Positions 50,325 to 59,786 of a stretch of DNA of 64,000 bases are shown here, piece by piece (positions within the stretch are counted from its first letter, which is position 1; every line of letters begins with the position of its first letter). A program made the position numbers and the translations under genes. The notes under the pieces are model-generated. The model did no database searches. It saw only the letters and a list, made by a program, of their open reading frames with translations, and was not told where the DNA came from. The DNA is taken from NCBI RefSeq assembly GCF_016745505.1, contig NZ_JAERUC010000012.1:1-64000 (forward strand). The letters run 5' to 3'. Source of the stretch: Streptomyces silvae. GTDB lineage: Bacteria > Actinomycetota > Actinomycetes > Streptomycetales > Streptomycetaceae.

Positions 50325-53225
50325 ATGTACCGGCACGTCGATGCAGCGCTGATCCGAGCCGCTGCAGGAAGCCCTGAACCAGCCGACTGGCCGACCCTGG
50401 TCGGCACGAATGCAGGACCCGCATCATGGCGAGCGTGGCTTCACCAGACCTGGCAAAACCTCGAGTTCGCTGCCGCCGTCAACGCTGCCAGCCCGGACCT
50501 CGCGCGTCAGGTCGAACAGATCGGCGCCGACCACCCGCTGCCGGACTCCGAAGTACGCCGCACAGTGCTCGCTGTCCTGCGCTACCTGCTGCGCGCCCGC
50601 ACCCGCGCCACGCCGTTTGGTCTGTTCGCTGGAGTCGCGACCGCGCGAATAGATGCCGTGGGTTCGCTGCGCACCGGTTCCGCGCACCACCACACGGCCA
50701 GAGCAGACGCTGAACACAGCACGGCCCTCGTCGAACGCTTCGAGCAGCACCCCGCGCTGCAACCGCATCTGATGCTGCTCACCTCCACCCTCGCCGTCGA
50801 ACAGGACGGCCACGTGGTGATCGAGCACCGCCCCAGCGGAAAGCGCGACGTCGGCCCAGAGCACGTACGAGTACGACTGACCGGGCCCGTACGTGGAGCC
50901 CTGGACGGTGCACGCGCTCCGATCCGGTGGAGCGACCTCGCTGCGAAGCTCGCCACCGACTTCCCCGGCGCCCCCGCCGTGGCCATCAGCAAGCTCCTCG
51001 CGGGCTTGGTCGAGCAGCAGGTTCTCCTCACCGACCTGCGCCCGTCGATGACGACGCCTGACCCCCTCGCCGGGCTGACCGAGCACGTGCATCATCTGCC
51101 CGTCCACGAGCGGATCGAAGTCCATGCGGCGCCCATGACGGCGCTCGATCTCCGCCTGGACTGGGACCTGGCACTTCCCGAAAGCGTGCCCCACGAAGTG
51201 GCTGCGGCAGCGAGGGCGCTGACCCGGCTCGCACCACGAGCTGCGCTGACCGGCTGGACCGAATGGCACGCCCGGTTCCTCGACCGGTACGGGCCGCGCG
51301 CAGTCGTCCCCGTTCTGGACGCCATCGACGCCCTCGGGTACCCGCCCGGCTACCTCGGAGCCAACATCAAGCCGGAGTTCTCACCACTGCCCGATCGGGA
51401 CGCCCGCCTCATCAAGCTCGCCCAGGCCGCCGCCGCGCAGGGCAATGTCGAAGTCACCCTCGATGACGCCGAGCTGGAGGACCTGGCCACCACCGATCCC
51501 GGGCGTCCCGTCCAGCCCAGCACCGAGATGACCGTACGCATCGACGCCGAAGACATCTCCGCCCTGCAACGTGGCGAGTTCGCCCTGCACGTCGTGGGAG
51601 TGGCCCGGTCGGCGGGAGCGACCGCCGGGCGCTTTCTGCACCTGCTGCCCGCCGAAGACCGCCGTCGCATGTCCGACACGTACGCCGGACTGCCGGCAGT
51701 ACACCGCGGCGCGCTCGTCGCGCAGATCAGCGCCACCCCCCTGTCCGCGCGAGCCCAGAACGTCGCGCGTGCACCCCGAGTGGCCGACTTCGTGATCTCG
51801 CTGGGTGAGTACCAGAGCCAGGACACCACCATCATTCCCGTCACGGACCTGGCCGTCACTGCCGACACCCAACAAATCCACCTCGTCTCGCTCTCCCGGC
51901 GCCGGCCGGTACACACCCTGTTGCTGAACGCCGTAGACCTGGGCCTGCACTCTCACCCGCTCACCCGATTCCTGGCCGAGGCGCCCGTGGCACTGACGGT
52001 CCCCTGTACCGGATTCCTGTGGGGCACCGCCGCCTCGAACCTGCCGTTCCTGCCCGCGCTGCGCTACGGCCGCACGATCCTGTCCCCGGCCCGCTGGCGC
52101 CTCACCCGCGATGACCTTCCCGCCGGGCCGGCGTCATGGCCGCAGTGGGGAGAGGCCCTGGCCCGATGGTGCCGAGACGTTAACCTTCCCGAGCGGGTCT
52201 ACCTGGCCGAAGCAGACCAGGGCCTGGCCCTAGACCTGACGGAGCCCTCCCACCGGGCGCTCCTGCGGGCTCAGTTAGACCGCGACGGCACGGCGATCCT
52301 GCACCCCGCTCCCCGCGCCGTAGACCTGGGCTGGACCGGTGGCCGGGCCCACGAGGCTGTGATCCCGCTGGTCGCGCACCAGAAACGGGCCCCAGTGCGA
52401 CCGACAGCCCACGTCGTCAACCGTGAGCACGGGCACCTCCCCGGCAGCGGGAACCGTCTCTATCTTCAGCTGCATGGACGCCGTGACCGGCAAGATCCCA
52501 TCCTGACCCGGCACCTGCCAACGCTGCTCAGCGAGCTGGGTGACCCGCTCTGCTGGTTCATCCGCTATCCCGACCCTGACGAACACCTCCGCCTTCGCCT
52601 GACCTGCGCGCCTGGCACCCTGGGCACGGCCTTCGAGCACATCGGCGCTTGGACAGAACAACTTCGTCGCCACGATCTGATCACCCACACCAGCGTGGAG
52701 ACCTACCACCCGGAGACCGCACGGTTCGGGGGACCCGCGACCCTCGACGCGGCCGAGTCGTACTTCGCCGCCGATTCCGCCGCCGCGCTCGCCCAGCTCA
52801 CGGCCGAAGGAGCGAAGGGCGCACCGGACGCCCATGCGATGACCGCCGCGAGCATGGTGGACATCGCCACCGGCCTGCTCGGCGACCAGTCCACGGCGAT
52901 GCACTGGCTCATCGAGCACACCCGCACCGCGCCGGACCCGCCGCCCCGTACCCTCTACCGCCAAGCCGTCGACCTGGTGCACACGCACCCCGCGGGCTTG
53001 GACAAGCAGACCGCCGTGGCCTGGTCCAAGCGGCGGAGAGCACTGGCCGACTATGCCCACGTGCTCGCGGACTGCAACGAAGACCCCGGCGGCCTCCTGC
53101 CTGACCTGCTGCACCTCCACCACGTACGGATGTGCGGGCCCGGCCTGCCGGAAGAGATCACGCACCTTCACCTGGCCAGGGCCGCCGCCCTGAGCTGGAG
53201 GGCACGAGTAGGGAGAACACCGTGA
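50325..53225 (+). CDS. lanB: LanB lantibiotic dehydratase
   Basis: 966 aa from the ATG at 50325 (AGGAGGG upstream; start MYRHVDAALIRAA is typical), although the frame is open further upstream. The large N-terminal glutamylation domain includes RYLLRARTRATPFGLF and PRVADFVISLGEY. The C-terminal elimination (SpaB_C) domain begins near LYLQLHGRRDRQDPIL and includes PLCWFIRYPDPDEHLRLRL. Full-length LanB dehydrates core Ser/Thr using glutamyl-tRNA. Codon 651 is TTA (52275-52277), so bldA control is likely. The lanC start overlaps its stop (GTGA). Confidence 0.93.
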   Translation: MYRHVDAALIRAAAGSPEPADWPTLVGTNAGPASWRAWLHQTWQNLEFAAAVNAASPDLARQVEQIGADHPLPDSEVRRTVLAVLRYLLRARTRATPFGLFAGVATARIDAVGSLRTGSAHHHTARADAEHSTALVERFEQHPALQPHLMLLTSTLAVEQDGHVVIEHRPSGKRDVGPEHVRVRLTGPVRGALDGARAPIRWSDLAAKLATDFPGAPAVAISKLLAGLVEQQVLLTDLRPSMTTPDPLAGLTEHVHHLPVHERIEVHAAPMTALDLRLDWDLALPESVPHEVAAAARALTRLAPRAALTGWTEWHARFLDRYGPRAVVPVLDAIDALGYPPGYLGANIKPEFSPLPDRDARLIKLAQAAAAQGNVEVTLDDAELEDLATTDPGRPVQPSTEMTVRIDAEDISALQRGEFALHVVGVARSAGATAGRFLHLLPAEDRRRMSDTYAGLPAVHRGALVAQISATPLSARAQNVARAPRVADFVISLGEYQSQDTTIIPVTDLAVTADTQQIHLVSLSRRRPVHTLLLNAVDLGLHSHPLTRFLAEAPVALTVPCTGFLWGTAASNLPFLPALRYGRTILSPARWRLTRDDLPAGPASWPQWGEALARWCRDVNLPERVYLAEADQGLALDLTEPSHRALLRAQLDRDGTAILHPAPRAVDLGWTGGRAHEAVIPLVAHQKRAPVRPTAHVVNREHGHLPGSGNRLYLQLHGRRDRQDPILTRHLPTLLSELGDPLCWFIRYPDPDEHLRLRLTCAPGTLGTAFEHIGAWTEQLRRHDLITHTSVETYHPETARFGGPATLDAAESYFAADSAAALAQLTAEGAKGAPDAHAMTAASMVDIATGLLGDQSTAMHWLIEHTRTAPDPPPRTLYRQAVDLVHTHPAGLDKQTAVAWSKRRRALADYAHVLADCNEDPGGLLPDLLHLHHVRMCGPGLPEEITHLHLARAAALSWRARVGRTP

Positions 53226-54466
53226 CTACGACAGCCCACGCCCCCGTCGCGCTGTCGACCGCCGACAAACTGGCCGACGCATTGGCCGACCCGACCAGCA
53301 TCTGGCCGGGCGATCGCCCCAGCGGTGGCCGCGCCTGGCCCCAGTCGCTCGCCGGAGGTGCGTCAGGCATCGCCCTGCTGCACATCGAGCGGGCCCGTAC
53401 CGGACACGGCGACTGGGACACCGCGCACGCCTGGCTGGCTGCGGCTGTGGACGGCGCGATCAGTGCGGCGGCCAACGCGAACCTGTACTTCGGCGCTCCC
53501 GCCCTGGCGTTTATCACGCACCGCGCGGCGAGCGCATCAAGCCGCTACCTGCGGCTCCTGGAGCGCCTGGACGCAGCCACCCTCGCCGTCACCCGCTCCC
53601 GTCTCAGCGCCGCCCACCAACGCATCGACCGCGGTGAACGTCCTCCGATGGAGGAGTTCGACCTGATCCAGGGTCTTTCCGGGCTTGGCGCTTACCACCT
53701 CAGCCGTCACCCTCACCACGAGATCACCCGCGACACCCTCAGCTACCTGGTGCGGCTCACCGAGCCCCTGTCCGAACCGACCGGGCTGCCGCCCTGGTGG
53801 ATGAACGTCGCGCCCACCGGCGCACCCCATCCCGACTATCCGGGCGGCCACGGCAACTTCGGCCTCGCCCACGGCATCGGCTCAACCCTCGCCGTGCTCT
53901 CGCAGGCTCTGCTCTCCGGAGTGCCCGTGCCTGGCATGGCCAACGCTGTCCAGCGAATCTGCGCCTGGACCGACCATTGGCGGCAAGGTGACGACGCCCA
54001 GCCCTGGTGGCCCGGCCAGGTCACCGAGCAGCAAGTAGCCGACCGCCGAGTCCACTCCAGTCTTCGCCCGCGGCCCTCCTGGTGCTATGGGGTCAGCGGC
54101 ACCGCCCGCGCCCAGCAACTAGCCGGACTCGCTCTGGGAGACGCAGATCGGGTGCAGGCCGCCGAGCGCGCGATCCTTTCGGCGCTGCGCGACCCAGTGC
54201 AACAGGGCCAACTGCCGGAGATCGGGCTGTGCCATGGGATGGCCGGTCTTCTTCAGGCCGCGTGGCGGATAGGTGCCGACACGGGCAACCCCGAGGTCAC
54301 CGCCGAACTTCCTTATCTGGCTGCCCGGTTGATCCGCGCACTCGACGACGGACCACATGATCCGGAACTCCTCGACGGAGCCGCCGGTGCAGCGCTGGCC
54401 CTGCACACCCTCGGCACAGGCCGCGCACCGGCCCCGTACTGGGACACCTTCCTCGCCCTGGCGTGA
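53222..54466 (+). CDS. lanC: LanC-like lanthionine cyclase
   Basis: 414 aa from the GTG overlapping the lanB stop. LanC zinc ligands are present: Cys288 in SWCYGVSG, and Cys337 and His338 in GLCHGMAG. The HGNFGLAHGIGS motif is upstream, as in the family. LanC adds Cys thiols to dehydroalanine or dehydrobutyrine to form (methyl)lanthionine rings. Confidence 0.94.
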   Translation: MTTTAHAPVALSTADKLADALADPTSIWPGDRPSGGRAWPQSLAGGASGIALLHIERARTGHGDWDTAHAWLAAAVDGAISAAANANLYFGAPALAFITHRAASASSRYLRLLERLDAATLAVTRSRLSAAHQRIDRGERPPMEEFDLIQGLSGLGAYHLSRHPHHEITRDTLSYLVRLTEPLSEPTGLPPWWMNVAPTGAPHPDYPGGHGNFGLAHGIGSTLAVLSQALLSGVPVPGMANAVQRICAWTDHWRQGDDAQPWWPGQVTEQQVADRRVHSSLRPRPSWCYGVSGTARAQQLAGLALGDADRVQAAERAILSALRDPVQQGQLPEIGLCHGMAGLLQAAWRIGADTGNPEVTAELPYLAARLIRALDDGPHDPELLDGAAGAALALHTLGTGRAPAPYWDTFLALA

Positions 54467-54485
54467 CCACCCCGGAGGACCTTTC

Positions 54486-55316
54486 ATGAGCACACCTCAC
54501 TGGTGCCAGGCCAACGTCGCCTTCTCCCACTGGGAACAAGCCGAGGCCACGGCCATATCCCGCATTACCCCACTCCTGCGCGCGGCCGAGCGCGATGGCG
54601 CACTCGGCACATGGTTCATCATCCGTAAGCACCCCTGCTGGCGCATCCGCTATCAGAGCACCGCCACCGGACGCGACCACATGAGCACAGTTCTCGACGG
54701 CCTGACCGCTGAGGGGCACATCAAGAGCTGGACAGAGATCATCTACGAGCCTGAACACCACGCGTTCGGCGGCGACGAGGCCATGGCCTCCGCCCATCGC
54801 TTCTTTCACCGCGACACCCTCGGCCTCGTCGGGTTCCTGGAAAGCGACACCGGCCGACACCGCCGAGAGACCTCCCTGATGCTGTGCGGGCTCATGATGC
54901 GCTCCGCCCAACTGGACTGGTACGAGCAGGGCGACGTCTGGGCCCGCGTCGCCGCACACCGGCCGCAGTCTCCTCAGGCCGCCTCACTCCAGGGTGGACA
55001 GCTCCACGACGCCGTACACCGTCTGCTGCGCGTCGACCCACAGTACGCGATGCAGCCGGGCGGGCCGCTGGCCCATGCAGCTGAATGGGCTCGCGCATAC
55101 GTGGAGGTCGGCAGCGAACTGGCCTGCCTCAACGAGACCGGGCACCTCCACCGAGGGCTACGAGATGTGCTGGCTCACCACGTGTTCTTCGCTTGGAACC
55201 GACTCGGCCTGCCCTACACCACGCAGGCGACCCTCACGGCCGCCGCGAGAACCGTGATCTTCGGACAGGACCCAGCCATCGAGAGGAGCGCCGCAAACCA
55301 TGTGGAAGGCTCCTGA
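54486..55316 (+). CDS. Stand-alone SpaB_C-like (thiopeptide-type bacteriocin) protein
   Basis: 276 aa with GGAGGACC upstream. The start matches SpaB_C domains: WCQANVAFSHWEQAEATAIS, LGTWFIIRKHPCWRIRYQS and WTEIIYEPEHHAFGG. Because lanB already has an elimination domain, this second copy may have another job, such as acting on a different residue or as a cyclase, as small LanB-like proteins do in thiopeptide pathways. It overlaps the next gene. Confidence 0.85.
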   Translation: MSTPHWCQANVAFSHWEQAEATAISRITPLLRAAERDGALGTWFIIRKHPCWRIRYQSTATGRDHMSTVLDGLTAEGHIKSWTEIIYEPEHHAFGGDEAMASAHRFFHRDTLGLVGFLESDTGRHRRETSLMLCGLMMRSAQLDWYEQGDVWARVAAHRPQSPQAASLQGGQLHDAVHRLLRVDPQYAMQPGGPLAHAAEWARAYVEVGSELACLNETGHLHRGLRDVLAHHVFFAWNRLGLPYTTQATLTAAARTVIFGQDPAIERSAANHVEGS

Positions 55317-56421
55317 CACCCTCGCGAGACGATTCCCGCTCGTCGCCCGCCCACGCCCTTCGTGCCTTCCACTACCCCAGCGCATCCATGCGCTGTCCCT
55401 CCTCGCCGACTCCGCGACAGCTCACGGCGACCTCAGCACAGCGTCCACCGTCTACAACCAAGCTGCCTTGATCGCCTCCGACGTCGGCGACACGGAGGCG
55501 GCCCGTACCTGGTGCCGGCAGCACGCCGCCGTCTACCTGGGCGCCACCCCTCTCGAAGCGGCAGACGCGATCCGGGCCCTGGAACCCGTCGTCAACCTCG
55601 TTCGCCTCCAACTCAGGACCGGCAACGCGGACGCGGGACACCAACAGCTCGAATCTCTCTTCAACTCGGTCGCTGCTGACCGGTCCGCCCGCATCGACGG
55701 AGTGACCGTTCCCGCAAGCCTCGTGTCCACAGCACAGGACCGCCGCGAAGTCACCACCTGGTTGTGGGCTGTTGTACTGGCCGACGGGACCCGCTCCCTG
55801 ACCAGTGCCGGCCGCTGGGGCGAAGCACTGTCGCACGTTCAACGGCACCGAGGTCTCGGTCGCCGAATGCTCGACGGGCGCCAAGTAGCGGTCATTGCAG
55901 CGCTTTTGAGTGGAGAAACAACGCACGTCAAGTACCTCCTGGCCAACACGGAACCGGGCGACATCTGGGAAGCCGCTGTCACGGACTGCCTGACGGTCCT
56001 CTGCCTCCGCAGCAGTGACCTGGGGTGGCGGCGCCCCCTCCACAACCTCGTCGACACCTACCTCGCACTGCCTGAGCCGGAGGGACTGACGTCCTTCCGG
56101 TCTCGGCTTGGGTTGGCCGTACTGGATCTGGTCAGCTCACCAGAGGACTCCGCTGCCAGGAAGATCGTGACGGACCTCTGCCGCCGCGCCGCAAGGGCCG
56201 AGGACGGCTACGCCGCACGGGATGCGCTCTCCCACCCATGGACCCGCGAGTTGGCCACGGATGACGAGAGGAAGCAGTGCCTTCGGCTTCTCAGCTCCTG
56301 CGCTCTCCGAGCTGGCCAGCTACCCGCCCGGGAAGGGGTCCAGCTCACCGAGGCGGTGCGCCAAGGCGATCGAACAATCCGCGCGCGGGTTGGGCAGGCG
56401 ACGGCATCGGAAGCCATTTGA
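55300..56421 (+). CDS. Helical-repeat (TPR-like) protein in lanthipeptide cluster
   Basis: 373 aa from the ATG at 55300, overlapping the previous gene by 17 bp. Predominantly helical with TPR-like segments (SLLADSATAHGDLSTASTVY, SAGRWGEALSHVQRHRGLGR). No HTH. Similar proteins are present in FxLD clusters without known function; a role as adaptor or immunity-linked factor is possible. Confidence 0.7.
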   Translation: MWKAPDTLARRFPLVARPRPSCLPLPQRIHALSLLADSATAHGDLSTASTVYNQAALIASDVGDTEAARTWCRQHAAVYLGATPLEAADAIRALEPVVNLVRLQLRTGNADAGHQQLESLFNSVAADRSARIDGVTVPASLVSTAQDRREVTTWLWAVVLADGTRSLTSAGRWGEALSHVQRHRGLGRRMLDGRQVAVIAALLSGETTHVKYLLANTEPGDIWEAAVTDCLTVLCLRSSDLGWRRPLHNLVDTYLALPEPEGLTSFRSRLGLAVLDLVSSPEDSAARKIVTDLCRRAARAEDGYAARDALSHPWTRELATDDERKQCLRLLSSCALRAGQLPAREGVQLTEAVRQGDRTIRARVGQATASEAI

Positions 56422-56773
56422 TGACCGAGCACGCACCCGGCGGGCGTCTTGACCGCCGAGGGGCAGGTGATTGCCGCAATCACGATGCCCGGAGGCACCT
56501 CCCTCTCTCTAATCCAGCGCGTTTCATGCCCTCGCCCCTCGCGCTGGACAGTCCTCGAAGCCTCATCCGCCACAGGCGTTTCGGGCGTCGGCGATTCGGC
56601 CAACTCCCCGATGCCGCGCGCGGCTTCGTAGCGGCACGCACACGCGCACTCCGTTGCTGCATAAGGGCGCCGACGCGTCCGGAATCGAGCGCGTTCGATT
56701 CCTCGTCAGCGTCGTTATTCCGTGCACTGCCGGGCCATCCAGGCGCGGCATCAATCCCCACAGGAGGGACCAG
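56422..56773. other. Gap between helical-repeat gene and ABC transporter
   Basis: No supported gene and no second precursor peptide. It holds the inverted repeat at 56681-56702, and the ABC ribosome site GGAGGGACC at the right end. Otherwise nothing is recognisable. Confidence 0.45.
56681..56702. promoter_or_regulatory. 8-bp inverted repeat upstream of the ABC transporter
   Basis: GGAATCGA - GCGCGT - TCGATTCC, perfect 8-bp arms about 70 bp before the start. It may be an operator or a small hairpin. It mimics a tRNA T-arm, but no tRNA is present. Confidence 0.5.
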
Positions 56774-58663
56774 GTGACTGTGACTGCCGCCTCGACCGAA
56801 TCCCCCGAGACGCCGCCCCCTCCACCCCCGGCCACCATCACCTACAACGGCAAGCACGGCCAGAATCCGCTGGCAGACGCCAGTTTCAGCGCTATGTGCC
56901 GCCGCCTCCCATCGGTCCTGGGACGCACCGCGCGAATGGCGTGGGCCGTCGACAGAGTGGCCGCCCTACTCCTCCTCGCCTGCCAGTTCCTTACCGGCAT
57001 CGCGGCCGCTGTCGTCCTCGCGTTCACCGCACAGGCCATGACCCACATCCTCGGAAACGACGAGGTATCCGAACGCCTACACGACGCCTTGCCCGCCCTG
57101 ATCGTCGTCACGGCCGCTGCCGGCGTCGGCCGTATCAGCGGAGCCCTGTCCTCTTACGCCAACGGCCGGATCACTCCGCGGCTCATGACCGAGGCAGACG
57201 TCGCTCTGGTAGCCGCCGTGTGCCGAGTCGAATCTTCCGCCTACGGCCAAGACGGCTTCAAGGACAGGCAGGAAGCCGCAGAGATCGGTGTAACTCGCAC
57301 CTCGATGATGGTCCAGGACGCCCAGCGCTTCATGTCCGCGCTGATTCGGATGATCGCTGCCAGTTCCGTCATCACGGCTCTCCACCCCCTGATGCTGCCT
57401 CTGCTGCTCCTGGCCGTCATTCCGGCGGGCGCCGGGGCGGTCCTGTCCGCGCGCGTCGACTACGAGACCCACTACCTCAACGTCGGCGACCGTAACGTTC
57501 GCGCCCTCATGCGATCGTGGGCCACCTTCTCCCGCCACGGAGACGAAGTCCGGGCCAACGGCATGACCGGCTACCTCATCTACTGGTACCGCGCTCTCTC
57601 GGACCGCATCGACCAACGCACGCTCACCACCGCTCCCCGCCTGCTGCGCATCACTCTCGCCACGAGCGCCCTCGGCGGAGTCTTCCTGTGCGGCACATGG
57701 GCCACTCTCGCGTGGCTCGCCGCCACCGGTCGCGTGGGACTACCCGTCGCCGCTACCGCCGTCATCGCCGTGCAGACCACCCTCGCCGCCCTCAGCAACT
57801 TCGTGATCTACGGAGCCGCGCTGTTCCACACCTCGCTCTACCTGGCCGACATGCGCGCCTTCCTCGACATGGCCGAAGAATTGGCGCCCAAGCGCGGCGA
57901 GCTCATGATCCCAGAAGTCATCGAAGAGATCAGGATCGACGAGGCCGTCTATCAGTACCCCGGGAAGGACGAACCCGCTGTTGCAGGGGTGTCCCTCTCC
58001 CTGCGCCGCGGCGAAATCCTGGCCGTCGTCGGCGAGAACGGCTCGGGCAAGTCGACTCTGACCAAGCTGATCACCGGCATTCTGCTCCCCGACAAGGGCC
58101 GCGTCCTCTGGGACGACGTTGACTTGGCCCAAGCGGACCCCGACGCCGTGTGGAACCGGACGGCGCTCGTCCCGCAGAACTTTGCCTGCTGGCCCCTGCG
58201 AGTGCGCGAGAACATCACCCTCGGCCAGCCCCGCACCTTCAACGACGACGCGGTGTGGGACGTCGTCGACGCTGTGGGGATGCGCGACACCGTGCAGAAG
58301 CTGCCCCAACAGCTGGACACGCTCCTTACCAGGGAGATGTTCGGTGGCGCTGAACTGTCCGGCGGTCAGTGGCAGCGCCTTGTGTGCGGGCGAGCCCTGT
58401 ACCGCCAGACGCCGCTCCTGATCTTGGACGAGCCGACATCTCAGATGGACGCGCGGGGGGAGCACGCTCTCTTCCTTGAGATCAAGAGGATCGCTGCCGG
58501 CCGCATGACGATCGTCGTCACCCATCAACTCGAAAACACACGTCTCGCCGACCGAGTGCTTGTAATGGACAAAGGCCGCGTCATCGAACACGGGACATAT
58601 GACGACCTCGTGAGCGGCGGCGGATTGTTCGCTGAACTCGTCGCGCTGGCCAAGGATCGGTGA
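56774..58663 (+). CDS. ABC transporter (fused membrane and ATPase domains), likely lanthipeptide exporter
   Basis: 629 aa from the GTG at 56774 with GGAGGGACC upstream. Six helices fill about 60-400. The ATPase part has Walker A VGENGSGKSTL, a Q-loop (VPQNF), signature LSGGQWQR, Walker B LLILDEPT and the switch His in VVTHQLE. No Cys-protease (C39) domain is seen, so leader removal is done elsewhere. Position in the cluster suggests export or self-protection. Confidence 0.92.
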   Translation: MTVTAASTESPETPPPPPPATITYNGKHGQNPLADASFSAMCRRLPSVLGRTARMAWAVDRVAALLLLACQFLTGIAAAVVLAFTAQAMTHILGNDEVSERLHDALPALIVVTAAAGVGRISGALSSYANGRITPRLMTEADVALVAAVCRVESSAYGQDGFKDRQEAAEIGVTRTSMMVQDAQRFMSALIRMIAASSVITALHPLMLPLLLLAVIPAGAGAVLSARVDYETHYLNVGDRNVRALMRSWATFSRHGDEVRANGMTGYLIYWYRALSDRIDQRTLTTAPRLLRITLATSALGGVFLCGTWATLAWLAATGRVGLPVAATAVIAVQTTLAALSNFVIYGAALFHTSLYLADMRAFLDMAEELAPKRGELMIPEVIEEIRIDEAVYQYPGKDEPAVAGVSLSLRRGEILAVVGENGSGKSTLTKLITGILLPDKGRVLWDDVDLAQADPDAVWNRTALVPQNFACWPLRVRENITLGQPRTFNDDAVWDVVDAVGMRDTVQKLPQQLDTLLTREMFGGAELSGGQWQRLVCGRALYRQTPLLILDEPTSQMDARGEHALFLEIKRIAAGRMTIVVTHQLENTRLADRVLVMDKGRVIEHGTYDDLVSGGGLFAELVALAKDR

Positions 58664-58728
58664 CTCCCTATACCGCATAGGTGCGTCCACGCCCACCCAT
58701 CACCACAAGCAAAGAGCTACCACCGCCC

Positions 58729-59088
58729 ATGCAGAACGACACGTGGAACATCATTGACGCCTTGGCCGCCCGCTTCACCGCACACGACACGGAGCGGGGC
58801 CTGTCGCTGGAGGAGCAGTGGACGCTCCAAGTACTGAAGATTTCCGAGGAGACCGGGGAAGCGGCCCAGGCCGTCATGGGCGCCCGCGGGTTCAATCCAC
58901 GAAAGGGCAACAGCCACACCTGGCAGGACGCCCAGGATGAAATCGCGGACGTAGTCATCACCGGCATGGTCTCCCTGGCCCGAATGCGGCCCGACGACGC
59001 CCTCGGCTTCCTCCACGAGCAACTTGTGGCCAAGGCCGCAAAGTTTCTGCCCGCAGAACAGACTGACCCCGCCCGCGCGTCGTCGTGA
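58729..59088 (+). CDS. MazG-like nucleotide pyrophosphohydrolase
   Basis: 119 aa. LKISEETGEAAQAVMGARG and DAQDEIADVVITGMVSLA hold the EExxE and ExxD metal-binding motifs of MazG-like proteins. They hydrolyse abnormal or excess NTPs. A stand-alone actinobacterial type, perhaps a house-cleaning partner of the cargo. Confidence 0.85.
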   Translation: MQNDTWNIIDALAARFTAHDTERGLSLEEQWTLQVLKISEETGEAAQAVMGARGFNPRKGNSHTWQDAQDEIADVVITGMVSLARMRPDDALGFLHEQLVAKAAKFLPAEQTDPARASS

Positions 59089-59136
59089 TGTAGCAGAGTC
59101 CCGACTGACCAGCACTCGTCGAAAGGAACCGACCAG

Positions 59137-59745
59137 GTGACGCCCCCAAGCGATCCCTCGAAACCGTGGGCTGAATGGCATCAGGAAGGCATGGGACCTA
59201 CTCAGGAAGCCTTCCTTGAACTGGTCCGCCAGACCAAGGACACCAAGCAGTACTGCCAGAACATCGTCTGGGGAAATCTCCAGACTCCGGACTACGCTCG
59301 GGCCATCCTGCGCCTGGTGGTCGACTTCCACGGTTTCCCGGACGACATCGAAGACGGTGTGGCCGCCCGCACCGCCCGAGCCTCGCTTATCGGAACGGGA
59401 GAGCGCACGTATCACGTACTCCTCGGCGAAGGGGCCCTCAGGCGCAACATCGGAGGTGCCGAAGTCATGCGTGGCCAACTTGCACGGCTACTTGCAGCAT
59501 TCGCCCTCCCCGGGCTCACGCTGGGCGTGATCCCTGACCGCGCCCAGCTCGACATCTACCCCGGCAACAGCTTCGGGATCTTCGACGGTGCACGCGTCGA
59601 GATCGAGAACTTCGCCGACTCTCCAACCACCACCGACCCCGAGCATGTGGCGACCTACGGCAGGGCTTTCGACCTCTTGGCGCGCGGCGCGGTGTACGGA
59701 GGGGAGGCCAGCGCCATGGTCCAGAGCGAACTGCGTGCTCTGTAG
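59137..59745 (+). CDS. DUF5753 protein lacking an HTH
   Basis: 202 aa from the GTG at 59137 with GAAAGGA upstream. DUF5753 is normally the C-terminal part of Streptomyces XRE regulators, with the pattern GNLQTPDYARAIL near the start and TLGVIPDRAQL later. Here the N-terminal HTH is absent: there is only a short leading segment. It may act as a binding partner or decoy of an XRE protein. Confidence 0.82.
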   Translation: MTPPSDPSKPWAEWHQEGMGPTQEAFLELVRQTKDTKQYCQNIVWGNLQTPDYARAILRLVVDFHGFPDDIEDGVAARTARASLIGTGERTYHVLLGEGALRRNIGGAEVMRGQLARLLAAFALPGLTLGVIPDRAQLDIYPGNSFGIFDGARVEIENFADSPTTTDPEHVATYGRAFDLLARGAVYGGEASAMVQSELRAL

Positions 59746-59786
59746 AGCGCCTACTCAGATGGACTGGAAGACGCACCTAGCGAAGT

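Noticed and set aside
56681-56710. Possible tRNA T-arm (GTTCGATTCC)
   Set aside because: No acceptor, D- or anticodon arms fit around it. It is explained by an 8-bp inverted repeat.
56422-56773. Second precursor peptide before the ABC transporter
   Set aside because: None of the short frames has an FxLD-like box with a Cys/Ser/Thr-rich end.
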